A stretch of 64,000 nt of DNA from Dactylorhiza incarnata (lineage: Eukaryota > Streptophyta > Magnoliopsida > Asparagales > Orchidaceae). Position 1 is the first letter of the stretch; the number at the start of each line of letters is the position of its first letter. Below, piece by piece: positions 24,902 through 35,517 of the stretch. Location: assembly GCA_033032865.1 (NCBI GenBank), contig JAWHQI010000040.1:12631001-12695000 (forward strand). Reading direction: 5' to 3'. Under the pieces are notes generated by a model. That model was not told where the DNA came from and did no database searches. It saw only the letters and a list, made by a program, of their open reading frames with translations. A program made the translations under genes and the position numbers.

Positions 24902-25560
24902 CACTACAAGAAAATTGACTTTTGGTGACGAAATATTTGTGGCAAAAAAAATTGTCACTAAAAGTGTATTTTTTGTGACGAAATTTGAATTTGGTCACTA
25001 TATATTAATTTCCATTTTATTGGTGACTAAAAAAATATGTAGTCACCAAACTTTTTTTTAGTGACAAAATTATTTTATTCGTCACGAAATGTTATTATGT
25101 AGTGACCAAAAAATTTTTAGTCACGTAATATTATTCTTTAGTGACCAAAAATATATTTGTCACTAAATTAATCTATTTAGTGACCAATTTTTTTGGGTCA
25201 CAAATTTAAGTATTTCAAATTATTTAGTGACAAATATATATTAGTCATTAGTCACCAACAAATTAAATTTTCGCTTCTAAATAAAAATATTTCTTAACAT
25301 GCATGTAATTAACTTAATTTGTGGTAAAATTAATTGTTGGTAATTAAAAAAGGTTATTGACTTAATTAATGACTAAAATGAATATCTAGTTATTAAATCA
25401 AAATTTAAGGTCATTTGTTGCGAAAAAATTAGTTTGGTTACTAAAATTATTTATTTTGTGACAAATTAAAATTTGATCACAAATATTAAATATTTAGATC
25501 TCAAAATTATTTTATCACTGCGTAAATTAGTTAGTTAAACCCCCTTATTTTTTATATTGA
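24902..25560 (+). mobile_element. CACTA-type transposon terminus with subterminal repeats
   Basis: The sequence starts CACTACAAGAAAATTGAC, a canonical plant CACTA (En/Spm) terminal inverted repeat. About 15 short GTGAC/GTCAC motifs in both orientations follow over 350 bases (for example TTAGTGACCAAAA and GTCACTAAA), as in subterminal transposase-binding regions. No matching opposite end (CTTGTAGTG) was found nearby, so the element is truncated or its other end lies past later insertions. No transposase was seen. Confidence 0.65.
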
Positions 25561-25915
25561 CAAGTTACGGTAAATGAGGACACAGTAAAAGGAGGAGATG
25601 GTAGAAGGAGAGAATCCTCTCGGTAAGACCTAATTCATATTTTCACTGACCAAAATACTCTACATATATTGATTTAAAGAGAATATATGAGGGTGCAAAG
25701 TGCCATATTAATAGGTTTGAAGGGTGCAATGTGCCAAAACTAAATCTTTAGGGTGCAAAGTGTCAAACCCTCCCATTTGGAGGGTGCAAAGTGCCAAAAG
25801 TCCTTAATTTTACTTTAAAAAAATTATAATTATAATTTTACTTTTATTTTATAATTTTTACATTAATTTTACTTTTATTTTATAATTTTTAAATTAATTT
25901 TACTTAAATTTATTC
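25561..25915. repeat. Short direct repeats and AT-rich duplication
   Basis: Four copies of GGGTGCAAAGTGCCAAA or close variants lie at about 25690, 25720, 25751 and 25782, spaced about 30 bases. At 25830-25915 a run of about 40 bases (ACTTTTATTTTATAATTTTTA) is duplicated. No gene was seen. Confidence 0.6.
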
Positions 25916-26538
25916 TGTTAGCACGACTTTGATGCCCACAAACCCACGCGCGCAGATCCCTCGCGGCCTCGCCCCCTCGATCTCCACTCGGCGCTCTGTC
26001 TCCCCCTTTCCCGATATACTTCTTCCTTTCGATTTCGCTCCCTCGCCCCCTCAAAGTTTCTGAAAGAATGAAGCACCGCCTCCTCCGCCTTTCCTCGGAG
26101 CATTAGATTGTCGAAATCCAAACCTTTCGCCTCTCGGAAGCAAGAAAGGGATCAGCAAACGTAGGCTTTGACAGTGCGATTTTGGGCGCTAGTACTGAAA
26201 TTGGAAGCTTCAAAACTCAAGGCGTTAGCTACGGCTTTGATGCTGAAGTTTGCAGGCTTTGAAGTTTGAATTGAAGCTGTTAACGGAGCGTCGAAAGGCG
26301 AAGCGAGTCGCGCTACTGTTCTTTATCAACCTAGTAGTCGGAAGGAAGGTATGTGCTTTCCCTTTCACCACATGCTCGCCTCTGAAACTTTGAAGGAATC
26401 GATCTAGGGCACTTTCTTCACTAACTGCACTTTCATGTCGGAAGGAAGGTATGTGCTTTCCCTTTCACCTCATGCCTCTCTGCTCTTACCGCACTTTGAT
26501 TTTCCACCGTTCGATCCTCAAATATTTTATCGAGAACT
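25916..26538 (+). other. 5'-exon-like GC-rich leader with duplicated splice donor
   Basis: After AT-rich DNA, a CT-rich leader begins near 25920. A segment of about 100 bases is duplicated; both copies contain GTCGGAAGGAAGGTATGTGC (near 26337 and 26434), where AG|GTATGT fits a plant splice donor. This could be the 5' untranslated exon of a host gene or a CACTA gene whose remainder was displaced by H. No protein could be assigned. Confidence 0.35.
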
Positions 26539-27849
26539 TGAAAGTGCACAGTTAACCTCACTAGAATTCTCTAGGGGGGGGGGGGGGTGAATAGAGATTT
26601 AAAATTATTTTGTGCAAAGTTAACAAATATATATATGTGTAATAATCACAGATTTAAGCTTCCCACACACCAACAAGAATTAAGCAAAAGAAATAGCAAA
26701 AAGAAAATCACAGCACAACACAAAGAAATATAGTGGTTCCCCAAACTTTGGGTAGTCCACTCTTCTACCCCCTTGGTAGGAATTCACTATCTTGCACTGA
26801 GTCTTTTGATAAGGAGACTCTTAGAACCAGCCCGAGTCTTTTGATAAGGAGACTCTTAGAACCACTACAACTGAATTTTTTGAAGAGAGATTCTAAAAAC
26901 TCTTTTACACAATTTGAAAATGAAATAAGAGTAAGAAGAAGAAGTAGAAGAAAAATAATTGAAACAAGAAAGAATCTTCTTCCTAGCAAGAAGATTAAAA
27001 GCACAAGTATAGTGAATGAAATCTCTCTTCTATTGTGAGAAGGATATTGTAAGCCTTTCTCTTTTTCAACGAGTGCTTTCAGAAATTGCAGCAGTATGGC
27101 TTCAGAAGAAGGAGAAGAAGAAGGCTTGTTGTTTGCTGCAACACACTTTCACTTTTCTCAGTTTTTCTCACTTTTCTCTTGGGAGCTTTTCCTCTATTTC
27201 AAATGTATGGAGTGGATCACTTTTTTTTTCTTCTCTGCCGACTTCCCTCTTATTTATAGCTCTGTTTATTCAAAGAATACTATAGGAGAATAATCAATTA
27301 GCAGTTAGAGAAATAGTAAGAGAGGAAAGATTCCATAATCAATATTTCTGTAGAAGGAAAGAGATCATTCTGATTTCAACTAATATCCATAATAAACTTA
27401 ATCAATTTAGCCAAGAATCAATTAGAAGGAAAGACTGATTCAGAACGGCTATAAGAGAATAATATAATTCCATAAGAATCAGATCTACAGAAAGAAGGAA
27501 CGAGATCTGGCGTGTTTTGAATTTGATATAGAAATCAACGTATGTCGATTACTATTCGACGGAAGCGTCGATTTCAGACTGGCTGGAAGTCGAGAGGAGA
27601 ATATGGAAGTTGCGTCGACTAAAGTACGTCGACTTCACTAGATACGTCGATTAGAAGTCAGAGTTACATCGACATAGGTTACGTCGAATTCTGTTTAGAG
27701 TTACTTCGACTCATTCTGAGAGGAACGTCGACTCCACTTCGACGTTGCGTTGAATACTATTCGACGCATATTTACTTAGACTAGTTTTTCATTCTTAGAA
27801 TTTATATTCTACTCATTTTTAGGGGTTAAGATAAATCATTTCCCCAACA
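26539..27849 (-). repeat. 3' LTR of H
   Basis: From TGAAAGTGCACAG to TTTCCCCAACA. A G run at about 26574-26587 corresponds to the TTCACCCCC block near the sense 3' end of several copia LTRs here. A duplicated 32-base motif (GAGTCTTTTGATAAGGAGAC) lies at 26801-26860. TATA box on the minus strand at about 27249-27260. The GTCGA palindrome cluster is at 27530-27775. The small ORFs at 26733-27293 are LTR shadows. Confidence 0.9.
27249..27775 (-). promoter_or_regulatory. H LTR: TATA box and GTCGA palindrome cluster
   Basis: The minus strand reads GCTATAAATAAGAGG at 27249-27260. About 270-520 bases upstream in transcription direction is a cluster of more than ten TCGAC/GTCGA motifs (for example ATTACTATTCGACG, ACGTCGACTTC), several self-complementary. 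The 5' LTR has the same cluster at 33120-33360, with CpG differences between the copies (for example ACGTCGACATAGG versus ACATCGACATAGG). Confidence 0.6.
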
Positions 27850-28033
27850 ATCTCCTCCTATTTGTCTTAACCCTATTCAGGGAGAAATTGTACCAGCTTT
27901 TGATCAACACAGCAAGGCATTAATATAGAAAAGAAATATGTTAAGTAATCAAAAGAAAATAGAATCATATACACAGACTTCATAAACAGTATTTAAGCAT
28001 GGAGGAAAGAGTATATCAACATTGTTCAACACA

Positions 28034-29824
28034 TCACTCAGGAGGGGTAGGAGGAGTTTTTCTTTTCCTAGCGAATACTAAAGTTTTTAGAGAAGTGGGT
28101 TGCTCCTTCTCAGTAACAGGTGATTCACTCAGCTCCCCCTGAGTCACAGCAGTTTGCTCCCCCTGAGATGGAACTTCCTTTTCTTTTACTTCTGCCTCTT
28201 CAGTTTCTTTCTCAGCTCCAGCTTCAGTTATGTCAGCATTTGGCTCCCCCTGAGCTTCAGCTTCTTTTTCAACATTAGTTTCCTTTTGAACTTCTCTCTC
28301 TGCTCTGCTAGCCTCTAATTGAAAGAGAACTACTTGTTGTGTAGCTTCTCTTGCTATAGAGAGTACATCTATTATCTGGTCCTCAGTATGTAGCTCTGGT
28401 ACTAATTCATTCCCAATTGTCTTAAGCAGTGCAAGACTATCAGATTTTGAAGTAGGAAGGGACTTGTGTGAGAGAGATTTGTGACATGATAGTTGTTCTT
28501 CATCTAATTTCTCCCCCTTCTTGACCTTCTTAGCCAAGGAGGTTAAGAAAGATTTGGTCACTTTAGAGGAAGAGACAGAGGACTTCAAGCTTTGCACAGA
28601 GGCATTGACCCCATCTATTTGGGTTTGCATGTGCATGATGGAGGAGTGAAGTTGGGAGCAGTGTCCATCCAGCATTTCTTGAAATTTTTGGGCTGCTGAC
28701 TGGATACACTGGGTGATGAGAGTTTTAGTGGATGGAGATGGTTCAAGGTGGGTTGGAGTAGGAGATAATGGTGGAGGTGGAGGTGATGAAGGTGGAGAGA
28801 GGACTGTATCATTGTGATGAAGTGTGTTTGATGGAGGAGGTGGAGGAATAGAGGAGGGTTGAGCAGGTGATTGAATTGGTAGTTGTGAAGGTGTAGGTAA
28901 GATAGGAGGTGTGAGGGTAGTAGAAGCTATATGTGTGGATGATGTTGGTAGAGAAGAGGTGTCTGTATGAGGAGGAGGAGGTGAAGATGGATGACTAGGA
29001 GAGTTAGGAGGAGAGGGAGTCCTGTCAGGAATGGCACCAGGCTTGGGGATTTGCCTGGTCCATTTAGAGAAGAAGGCTATGAACATCCTTTTTCCAGGGG
29101 GAATGGGGATTCCTTTTGACCTACATAAGTCAGGGAAGGAGTGGAGGAGTACCTGACTCATGATCCTCATATAGGCATTCTCTTTGTGAGAATATTTGTA
29201 GCCTATCATTTTTAGTAAGCAACTGGCCCAGTCAACCTTCTTTTTCAGCACAAGGGCCCCCATGATGTTCAGTTGCTGCTTGGGCACTGCATCATGGGCA
29301 GAGATCTTGCATAGTAGAACTTTTCCTACTATGTCTGCCAATAGCCTATATTCATCAAAAAAATCTATTTTCTTTAGGTAGATTGGTCTATCTTTGGAGA
29401 ACTTCATGGTGATTAATAGACTTTTGATTTCCTCAGGGGTGAGTTCCACAGGTTCATCACCTGATAAGGGAATGATGATGGAGATTTATTTAGTTATTTT
29501 TAGAAAATAATTTGCTTCCCCTTTTTGATTTGAACAAGGATAGTGTTGGTATGTACCTGATGGAAGATCAAAAGTGTCCCTAAGGTGTTCTGCAGAGATT
29601 GAGACAGGTGTCTCATAGAGTGTTCCTGTGATCTCTCCTTGCTCAGATATCTGAACATGATTCATTAACTCAGTGAGTTCTGTCTCTAGGAGTCTGCATC
29701 TTGTGGAAATGAGTTTGTCTAAACCAGCTTCAGTGAAGAGAGCTATGATGCTCTTATAGTTTTCGGCGGCGGCTTGGAAAGATTCAAGATCAATATCGAA
29801 ACCAGAGTTGATCTTGGGAGCCAT
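28034..29824 (-). pseudogene. H second ORF: plant-transposon-protein-like, Pro-rich, one stop
   Basis: One frame of about 597 codons runs from 29824 to 28034, broken only by a TAA at 29486-29488. The first 270 residues form a folded-looking region (LYETPVSISAEHLRDTF; RPIYLKKIDFFDEYRLLADI; KVDWASCLLKMIGYK). This resembles the putative plant transposon protein domain found in extra ORFs of plant retroelements; that match is from memory and tentative. A Pro/Ser/Thr-rich linker (about residues 280-355), a coiled-coil-like segment and an acidic Glu-rich tail ending RKRKTPPTPPE follow. It is not protease, integrase, RT or gag. It occupies the place of pol. A DNA-binding or structural role is possible but unproved. 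Confidence 0.55.
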
Positions 29825-30168
29825 TTAGGTCAGTGAGAGAGAGGAAGAGATGGCTGGACTGAGAAATGAGAAGGATGAGAGATGCAGAGAGTGTGCAGAT
29901 TTCTAACTGAAGAGTTTATTTAAGTCAGGTGAAACGTCGAGACGAGACCCAACTCGAGGTTTATTCGGTACTAAAAATATTTTAGTATTGCCGCTCTTTT
30001 TTCATGAAGTCGACATTGCGTCGAGTGGAAGTCGATGTATGCGCCGGTATAGTCTGATATGGTTTCCTATCGACGTATGCGTCGATTAAGAGATCGACGT
30101 GACTTTTACTTTGTCTGAAAATTCCAGGTTTTTCTTGAGAGATTATTTCTTCCTAATCCTAAGGTTTT
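29825..30168. other. H spacer between gag and second ORF
   Basis: Noncoding. It contains at least six GTCGA/TCGAC motifs at 29935-30105 (for example GAAGTCGACATTGCGTCGAG and CGACGTATGCGTCGA), the same motif type as in the LTR cluster. A possible minus-strand leader for the second ORF lies here. No TATA box was identified. Confidence 0.5.
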
Positions 30169-32081
30169 CTAAGTCACCTTTGGACTAATTTTATAAACAA
30201 TTGGATTGATTGTGCCAACATTGTTTGGCAGTGTGGCCAATTTTAAACAGATATAACACCTAATTGTCTTTAGATTATGGGAATTTAAATTTAGAGAGGG
30301 ATAGAGATGTTGATTAGGATAGAGTTGTTGATTAGGATAAAAGTTTTGATCAGGATAAAAGTTTTGATTAGGATAAAAATTTTGATCAGAATGGAAGGGC
30401 CCTGAATGGGGGTTAAGATAGAAAGTTTTTGAAGAATAACTATATCCTGTATTTAAGTTGCTCTGAGGTTTTATGCGTCGATATCTATTCGACGTATGTT
30501 GAGAGTTGCGTCGATATATATTCAGCGCTTTCTCTAGATTGCGTTGATCTGGAATTGATGCATGGAAATAGTTACATCGATTGTAAGTCGACGTAATTTT
30601 ATTCATGCGTCGATTTGAGGTCGAAGCATCTGAGAGATTGCGTCGATTAGAATTCGACGTATTATCATTCATACGTCGATATGAAGTCGACGCGACTGTG
30701 TCTTCACAGATTTTATTTTTCCCTTTTTCTGTTTGAAGATTTATTTCTTTATGAATTGTTTCTTTTGGCCTAGTTGCCTTCTCAGAATGAGTTTGTGAGT
30801 CTTCTTCTAAATGGTATGATGATGATTCATCAAAGTGGTTTATCTCTTTGAAGGTGAGGTCTTCTTTATTTGCCTTTGCTGTTGAAGAGATGTTTCCTTC
30901 TGATCCTGTTTCACTCCATGATTCAGCAACACATTCTTCTTTTGTGCTTCCAAGAGCCATTAAGCATATGTCTTCTTGCTTAGACTCTTCATTGTCACTT
31001 TTAGATGAAGTGCTGTCTTCAGAATCTGTCTCACTCCAAGCTTCTGCAATGAAGCCTCTTTCTTTCTTCTTCCCCTTCTTCTTGAGATCTTTCTTTTTCA
31101 GATCTTTCTTTTTCTCAGCATTTTCTGGACATTCTGGAGCAATATGTCCAGTTTTCCTGCAGGAATAACAAACAATATCTTTAGTGGGAGTCTTATCATT
31201 CCTTGGTTTTGACTCTCTCCTTCTAGACCCATCTGGCCTGACCCATTTCTTGAATCTCCTGGCCAGGAGGCTGAATAGTTCTTCTTCAGTAATAGAGGTT
31301 TCTTCTTCTGTTACTTTTAATGTAATGTTTCTATCTTTTGAAGAGGTTGGAGTGCTTTCCCTTCTTTCCTTCTCTTCTCTGGTTTTCAGTAGTTGCTCAT
31401 AGGATTTAAGTTTTCCTAAGAGAGCATCTGTTGAGATTTCCTTTTGTCCTCTTGTATCTCTTATTGCCCATATTCTTGAGTCCCATGAACTTGGGAGACT
31501 CATTAATATTTTGTCATTGATCTCTGTGAGAGAGATCTCTCTGTCCAAGTTCTTAATTGATTGATGATCATACTGAATCTGTTATACATCTCGGATATAC
31601 TTTCTTCATTCTTCTTTTGGAAGTTCTCATATTGGGAGATCAATAAAGCCTTCCTATCTTTCCTTTCATCAGCACTTCCTTCTACCATCTTTGTAAGAGC
31701 CTCCCAGATTTCTTTGGCTGATTCACAGTCAACAACCCTTTGAAAGATTTCATCTGAGAGGGTTGAGACAAGAATGTTCACAGCTTTTGCATCACATGCT
31801 TTTGCCTTTTTCTCATCATCTGTCCACTCAGCCCTTGGGACAAGTGTTTGAGTCACTTTACCACTTGAGTCCTATCTATAGGGCTTTGGAGGACCTGTCA
31901 AAATAACATTAAACAAATCTTCATCAATAGAATTCATATAAATCCTAATTCTTGTTTTCCAAAGGGCAAACTTTTTAAGGTTGCAAATTGGTGGTCTGGT
32001 GGAAGCATAATCTTTGATTTGTGTCATGTGAAAAATAGTTTTTAGAAATATATATATATGAGGTATGATCTTTTTGATCAA
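30169..32081 (-). pseudogene. H gag (copia-type) with two zinc knuckles, damaged
   Basis: The likely start is MTQIKDYASTRPP near 32027. The capsid-like UBN2 region runs through 31503 (VDCESAKEIWEALTKM, SQYENFQKKNEESISEMYNR). A TAG at 31872-31874 and a one-base deletion near 31557 break the frame. It continues at 31548 with ISLTEINDKILMSLP and a knuckle CYSCRKTGHIAPEC (about 31125-31170). The C-terminal tail has SNRR-type and NFYP[DN]Q repeats. A second knuckle near 30195-30245 (CYIC, then GHTAKQC one base out of frame) marks the usual end of gag. Coding resemblance stops there, exactly where protease should begin. Confidence 0.78.
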
Positions 32082-32108
32082 TGAGTTAGACCTTTTTGAT
32101 CAACCTAT

Positions 32109-32119
32109 CTCTGATACCA
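32109..32119 (-). other. Primer-binding site of H (initiator tRNA-Met type)
   Basis: The minus strand reads TGGTATCAGAG two bases inside the 5' LTR, matching the complement of initiator tRNA-Met. Confidence 0.9.
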
Positions 32120-32121
32120 AT

Positions 32122-32198
32122 TGAAATTGCACAGTTAACCTCACTAGAATTCTCTAGAGGGGGGTGAATAGAGATTTAAAATTACTTTGTGCAAAGTT

Positions 32199-32235
<37 letters not shown>

Positions 32236-33441
32236 AATAATCACAGATTTAAGCTTCCCACACACCAACAAGAATTAAGCAAAAGAAATAGCAAAAAGAA
32301 AATCACAGCACAACACAAAGAAATATAGTGGTTCCCCAAACTTTGGGTAGTCCACTCTTCTACCCCCTTGGTAGGAATTCACTATCTTGCACTGAGTCTT
32401 TTGATAAGGAGACTCTTAGAACCAGCCCGAGTCTTTTGATAAGGAGACTCTTAGAACCACTACAACTGAATTTTTTGAAGAGATTCTAAAAACTCTTTTA
32501 CACAATTTGAAAATGAAATAAGAGTAAGAAGAAGAAGTAAAAAAAAAACAATTAAAACAAGAAAGAATCTTCTTCCTAGCAAGAAGATTAGAAACATAAG
32601 TATAGTGAATGAAATATCTCTTCTATTGTGAGAAGGATATTGTAAGCATTTCTCTTTTTCAACGAGTGCTTTCAGAAATTGCAGCAGTATGGCTTCAGAA
32701 GAAGGAGAAGAAGAAGGCTTGTTGTTTGCTGCAACACACTTTCACTTTTCTCAGTTTTTCTCACTTTTCTCTTGGGAGTTTTTCCTCTATTTCATATGTA
32801 TGGAGTGGATCACTTTTTTTTTCTTCTCTGCCGACTTCCCTCTTATTTATAGCTCTGTTTATTCAAAGAATACTATAGGAGAATAATCAATTAGCAGTTA
32901 GAGAAATAGTAAGAGAGGAAAGATTCCATAATCAATATTTCTGTAGAAGGAAAGAGATCATTCTGATTTCAAATAATATCCATAATAAACTTAATCAATT
33001 TAGCCAAGAATCAATTAGAAGGAAAGACTGATTCAGAACGGCTATAAGAGAATAATATAATTCCATAAGAATCAGATCTACAGAAAGAAGGAACGAGATC
33101 TGGCGTGTTTTGAATTTGATATAGAAATTGACGTACGTCGATTACTATTCGACGGAAGCGTCGATTTCAGACTGGCTGGACGTCGAGAGGAGAATATGGA
33201 AGTTGCGTCGACTAAGGTACGTCGACTTCACTAGATACGTCGACTAGAAGTCAGAGTTACGTCGACATAGGTTACGTCGAATTCTGTTTAGAGTTACTTC
33301 GACTCATTCTGAGAGGACGTCGACTACACTTCGACATTGCGTTGAATACTATTCGACGCATATTTACTTAGACTAATTTTTCATTCTTAGAATTTATATT
33401 CTACTCATTTTTAGGGGTTAAAATAAATCATTTCCCTAACA
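32122..33441 (-). repeat. 5' LTR of H
   Basis: From TGAAATTGCACAG to TTTCCCTAACA. It is nearly identical to 26539-27849. The main differences are homopolymer and AT-dinucleotide length plus scattered substitutions, many at CpG. TATA box at about 32842-32852 and GTCGA cluster at 33120-33360. Confidence 0.9.
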
Positions 33442-34881
33442 AAACTTCCTACCCAAAATAAACCTCATGAATTACAATCCCCGTTATTTCTGCCCACTAC
33501 TAAAACAAACCGAAAAGTGGTTCCCGATTAACCGGCGATAAAAACTCCCATCGCTCATCACTTTTTCAAGACATTTTAGGTCTCCAACTTCTTACTTCGC
33601 TCCTCGCCACCGCCTCCCCTCCCCTAAATACGACGACCAACCGGCATCAATCGCCTCTATACACCTCTCAATTCACCGCTTCTGCTCCTCTTATCCTAGC
33701 TTTGCTACTCGCCTCCGCCTCCCCTGCATCCGACCAACCTGCTGCCATCGAATCTGCTGCCCCCGACAACAATCGAAGTTGTTGATGCCACTGCATTCGA
33801 AGCTGTTGCTGTCACTGCATTCGAAGCTGCTGCAGCAGCCGCCACCGCCTCTTGCAATCACAGCCACTTCCTCCTCCTGCAATTGAAGCTTCCTCGGCCA
33901 ACCTTCTACTCTTTTGTCAGTGTCGACTGTGTAGTCCTTTCTTCCTTGATTTCAACTTGAGTTAATTGTCTTTAATTATGTCTTCCACATGTTTGATGAA
34001 ATGCCTAAATGAGTCTTAAATTTCTTTGCATTCTTTATTTTAAAAACTTCCTTTGCAACCGCAGGCAGATCTGGATGTATGCAACATAAGAATGGAGGTG
34101 AATGCCTTTTAGATTGATTAAAACATACGCATATGTTGTATATATATTGCCTCTTATCGAGAGTTGGAGGGGATACTAATTTGGTGCTTTAGAGAATGGG
34201 TGTAACTTGGCCAACTGTTGGATTTGGTTAGATGGGGTGGGGGTGAGGGTGGAAGTGGGCAGTTGTTGGATTTTTGTATCAATCCTAACTCAATCTCTCT
34301 CTATATATCCCCTATTTAAGTATGTTAATTTCTTTTACTATTTTATCACTCCAGCTAAGCTTGGAAATGAGCTCAATTAGTGGACTAAGCTAACTTCTTA
34401 TTCATGTTCTCAAAATAGATTGGTTCTGCTAAACGAATCACTGCAGCTGCTTCTTTAATGGAAATTGTACATTCAGTTTCATTGCATATTCATTACTAAG
34501 CGACTTGCTGCTACCTTCTCACTTTGACATAATTATATAATTTTGTTATCAGATCTGGCTCTGATTTTTGAAACTTCTTTGCAAGGCGATTATTGCAGGT
34601 TGATCTTAAATGTGCAAAGATGAATAAGACGCTTCTTAAGATAAATATTTATGTTGCATGGTGCTTTTAAGTTCTTTCATCTAGAATTATTAGCACCACC
34701 ACAAGAGCTTGATCAATAATTTATGTATGAATGGGTCTGTTGATTAGATGTGATGAAAATCCGTTTGTTGGGAGCAACATATGCATGACACCTCTCCCTT
34801 TTTCCTATGGCTGCTCCTCAGTGTCTCTTTACTTTTATAATGAACGAAACTGCTTACTTTACTCACCTACTTATTATGCAG
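33442..34881. other. Interrupted host-like region, CT-rich leader and introns
   Basis: This continues the DNA that H split at 26538. CACTACTAAAACAAACCG at 33496 could be another CACTA-like terminus, but support is weak. A CT-rich stretch (33590-33900) containing CTGCTGCAGCAGCC and the repeat GCATTCGAAGCTG resembles a leader or low-complexity coding sequence. The remainder to 34881 is AT-rich and probably intronic. No complete gene was recognised. Confidence 0.3.
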
Positions 34882-35172
34882 GCGATGCAGCTCGAGAAAG
34901 AATTATTAGTTGGATTAAGCGTCTGGAAACTGCAAAGAATGCTGTTAAAGGTTGCGCATCCGATTCTTACAAATTGCTCTAAAATATTTCTCATCAACTT
35001 GCCTGATCTTCAGTTATATTTATATTCTTCAGGGATTGAATACCTTCATACATGTGCTCTCCTATTATAATTCATACGGACCTCAAAAGCAGCAACATTC
35101 TTCTTGGCAAACACATGGAAGCTAAGGTAGCAGATTTCGGTCTTTCAAAACCTGATGTCGATGGTGAAAGAC
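34882..35172 (+). pseudogene. Receptor-like kinase fragment, frameshifted
   Basis: Two exons are visible. 34882-34950 encodes GDAARERIISWIKRLETAKN and ends before a donor GTTGCG. 35033 onward follows TATATTCTTCAG and encodes GIEYLHT. After a one-base loss near 35064 the frame continues [20 protein letters not shown] and [12 protein letters not shown]. These are kinase subdomains VIa-VII, with the Asp of the catalytic loop and the DFG present. They resemble plant leucine-rich-repeat receptor kinases. The usual HRD reads HTD. No N-lobe, activation-segment end or C-lobe is recognisable, and the tail diverges after 35172. Confidence 0.75.
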
Positions 35173-35235
35173 AAAATCAGCCCCAAATCCCAATTGTCTT
35201 AAAGGCACCAGCGCATAACAGCCTTGAGAATTGAT

Positions 35236-35483
35236 CCAGTACTTAATTAAACTGCATTGAAAATGTATTAGACGCAGTAATTAATATTTGCTTAAATGAT
35301 GCTGTAAAACTTTCAACAGTATCCCCCTTTAATATTCTGTTTTTGCTTTGGCTATAACTATGTATCTTCTGATTAATGAAATGGTATCTTCCCATTTTTG
35401 CCTAATTCCTGTGCTTCCCTGCATACCTAAAATCATTCAATTAACAAAGTAAAACCAGATTTTGTTAACAGTGGTATCAGAGC
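35236..35483 (+). repeat. Copia element N: LTR end and primer-binding site
   Basis: TTGTTAACA at 35462-35470 is followed by GTGGTATCAGAGCC, a tRNA-Met primer site at 35472-35483. The sequence before it is therefore the end of a 5' LTR. The LTR start is not determined; it may lie just after the kinase fragment. AATAAAC/AATGAA-like AT-rich signals are present but uninformative. Confidence 0.6.
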
Positions 35484-35517
35484 CATTGTAGTACCCATTC
35501 CTGTATCTGTTCATTCG

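Larger units (their letters stand above)
26539..33441 (-). mobile_element. Non-autonomous copia-type element H with foreign second ORF
   Basis: LTRs at 26539-27849 and 32122-33441. The target duplication is GAACT/AAACT (26534-26538 and 33442-33446, one mismatch). On the minus strand the order is 5' LTR, tRNA-Met primer site, gag (32081-30169), a 340-base spacer, an unrelated ORF (29824-28034), polypurine tract and 3' LTR. Protease, integrase and reverse transcriptase are absent. The LTRs are very similar, apart from a longer AT run near 32203-32231 and a longer G run near 26575. Confidence 0.88.

Noticed and set aside
25918..26121. Minus-strand ORF of 67 codons, Arg/Glu-rich
   Set aside because: Antisense to a CT-rich leader; no homology recognised.
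26733..27293. ORFs of 65-101 codons, repeated at 32609-32886
   Set aside because: LTR shadows of H; the same sequence occurs in both LTRs and upstream of no coding domain.
33496..33513. Second CACTA-like terminus CACTACTAAAACAAACCG
   Set aside because: No subterminal repeat array or partner end follows it, and it differs from the end at 24902; kept only as a remark.
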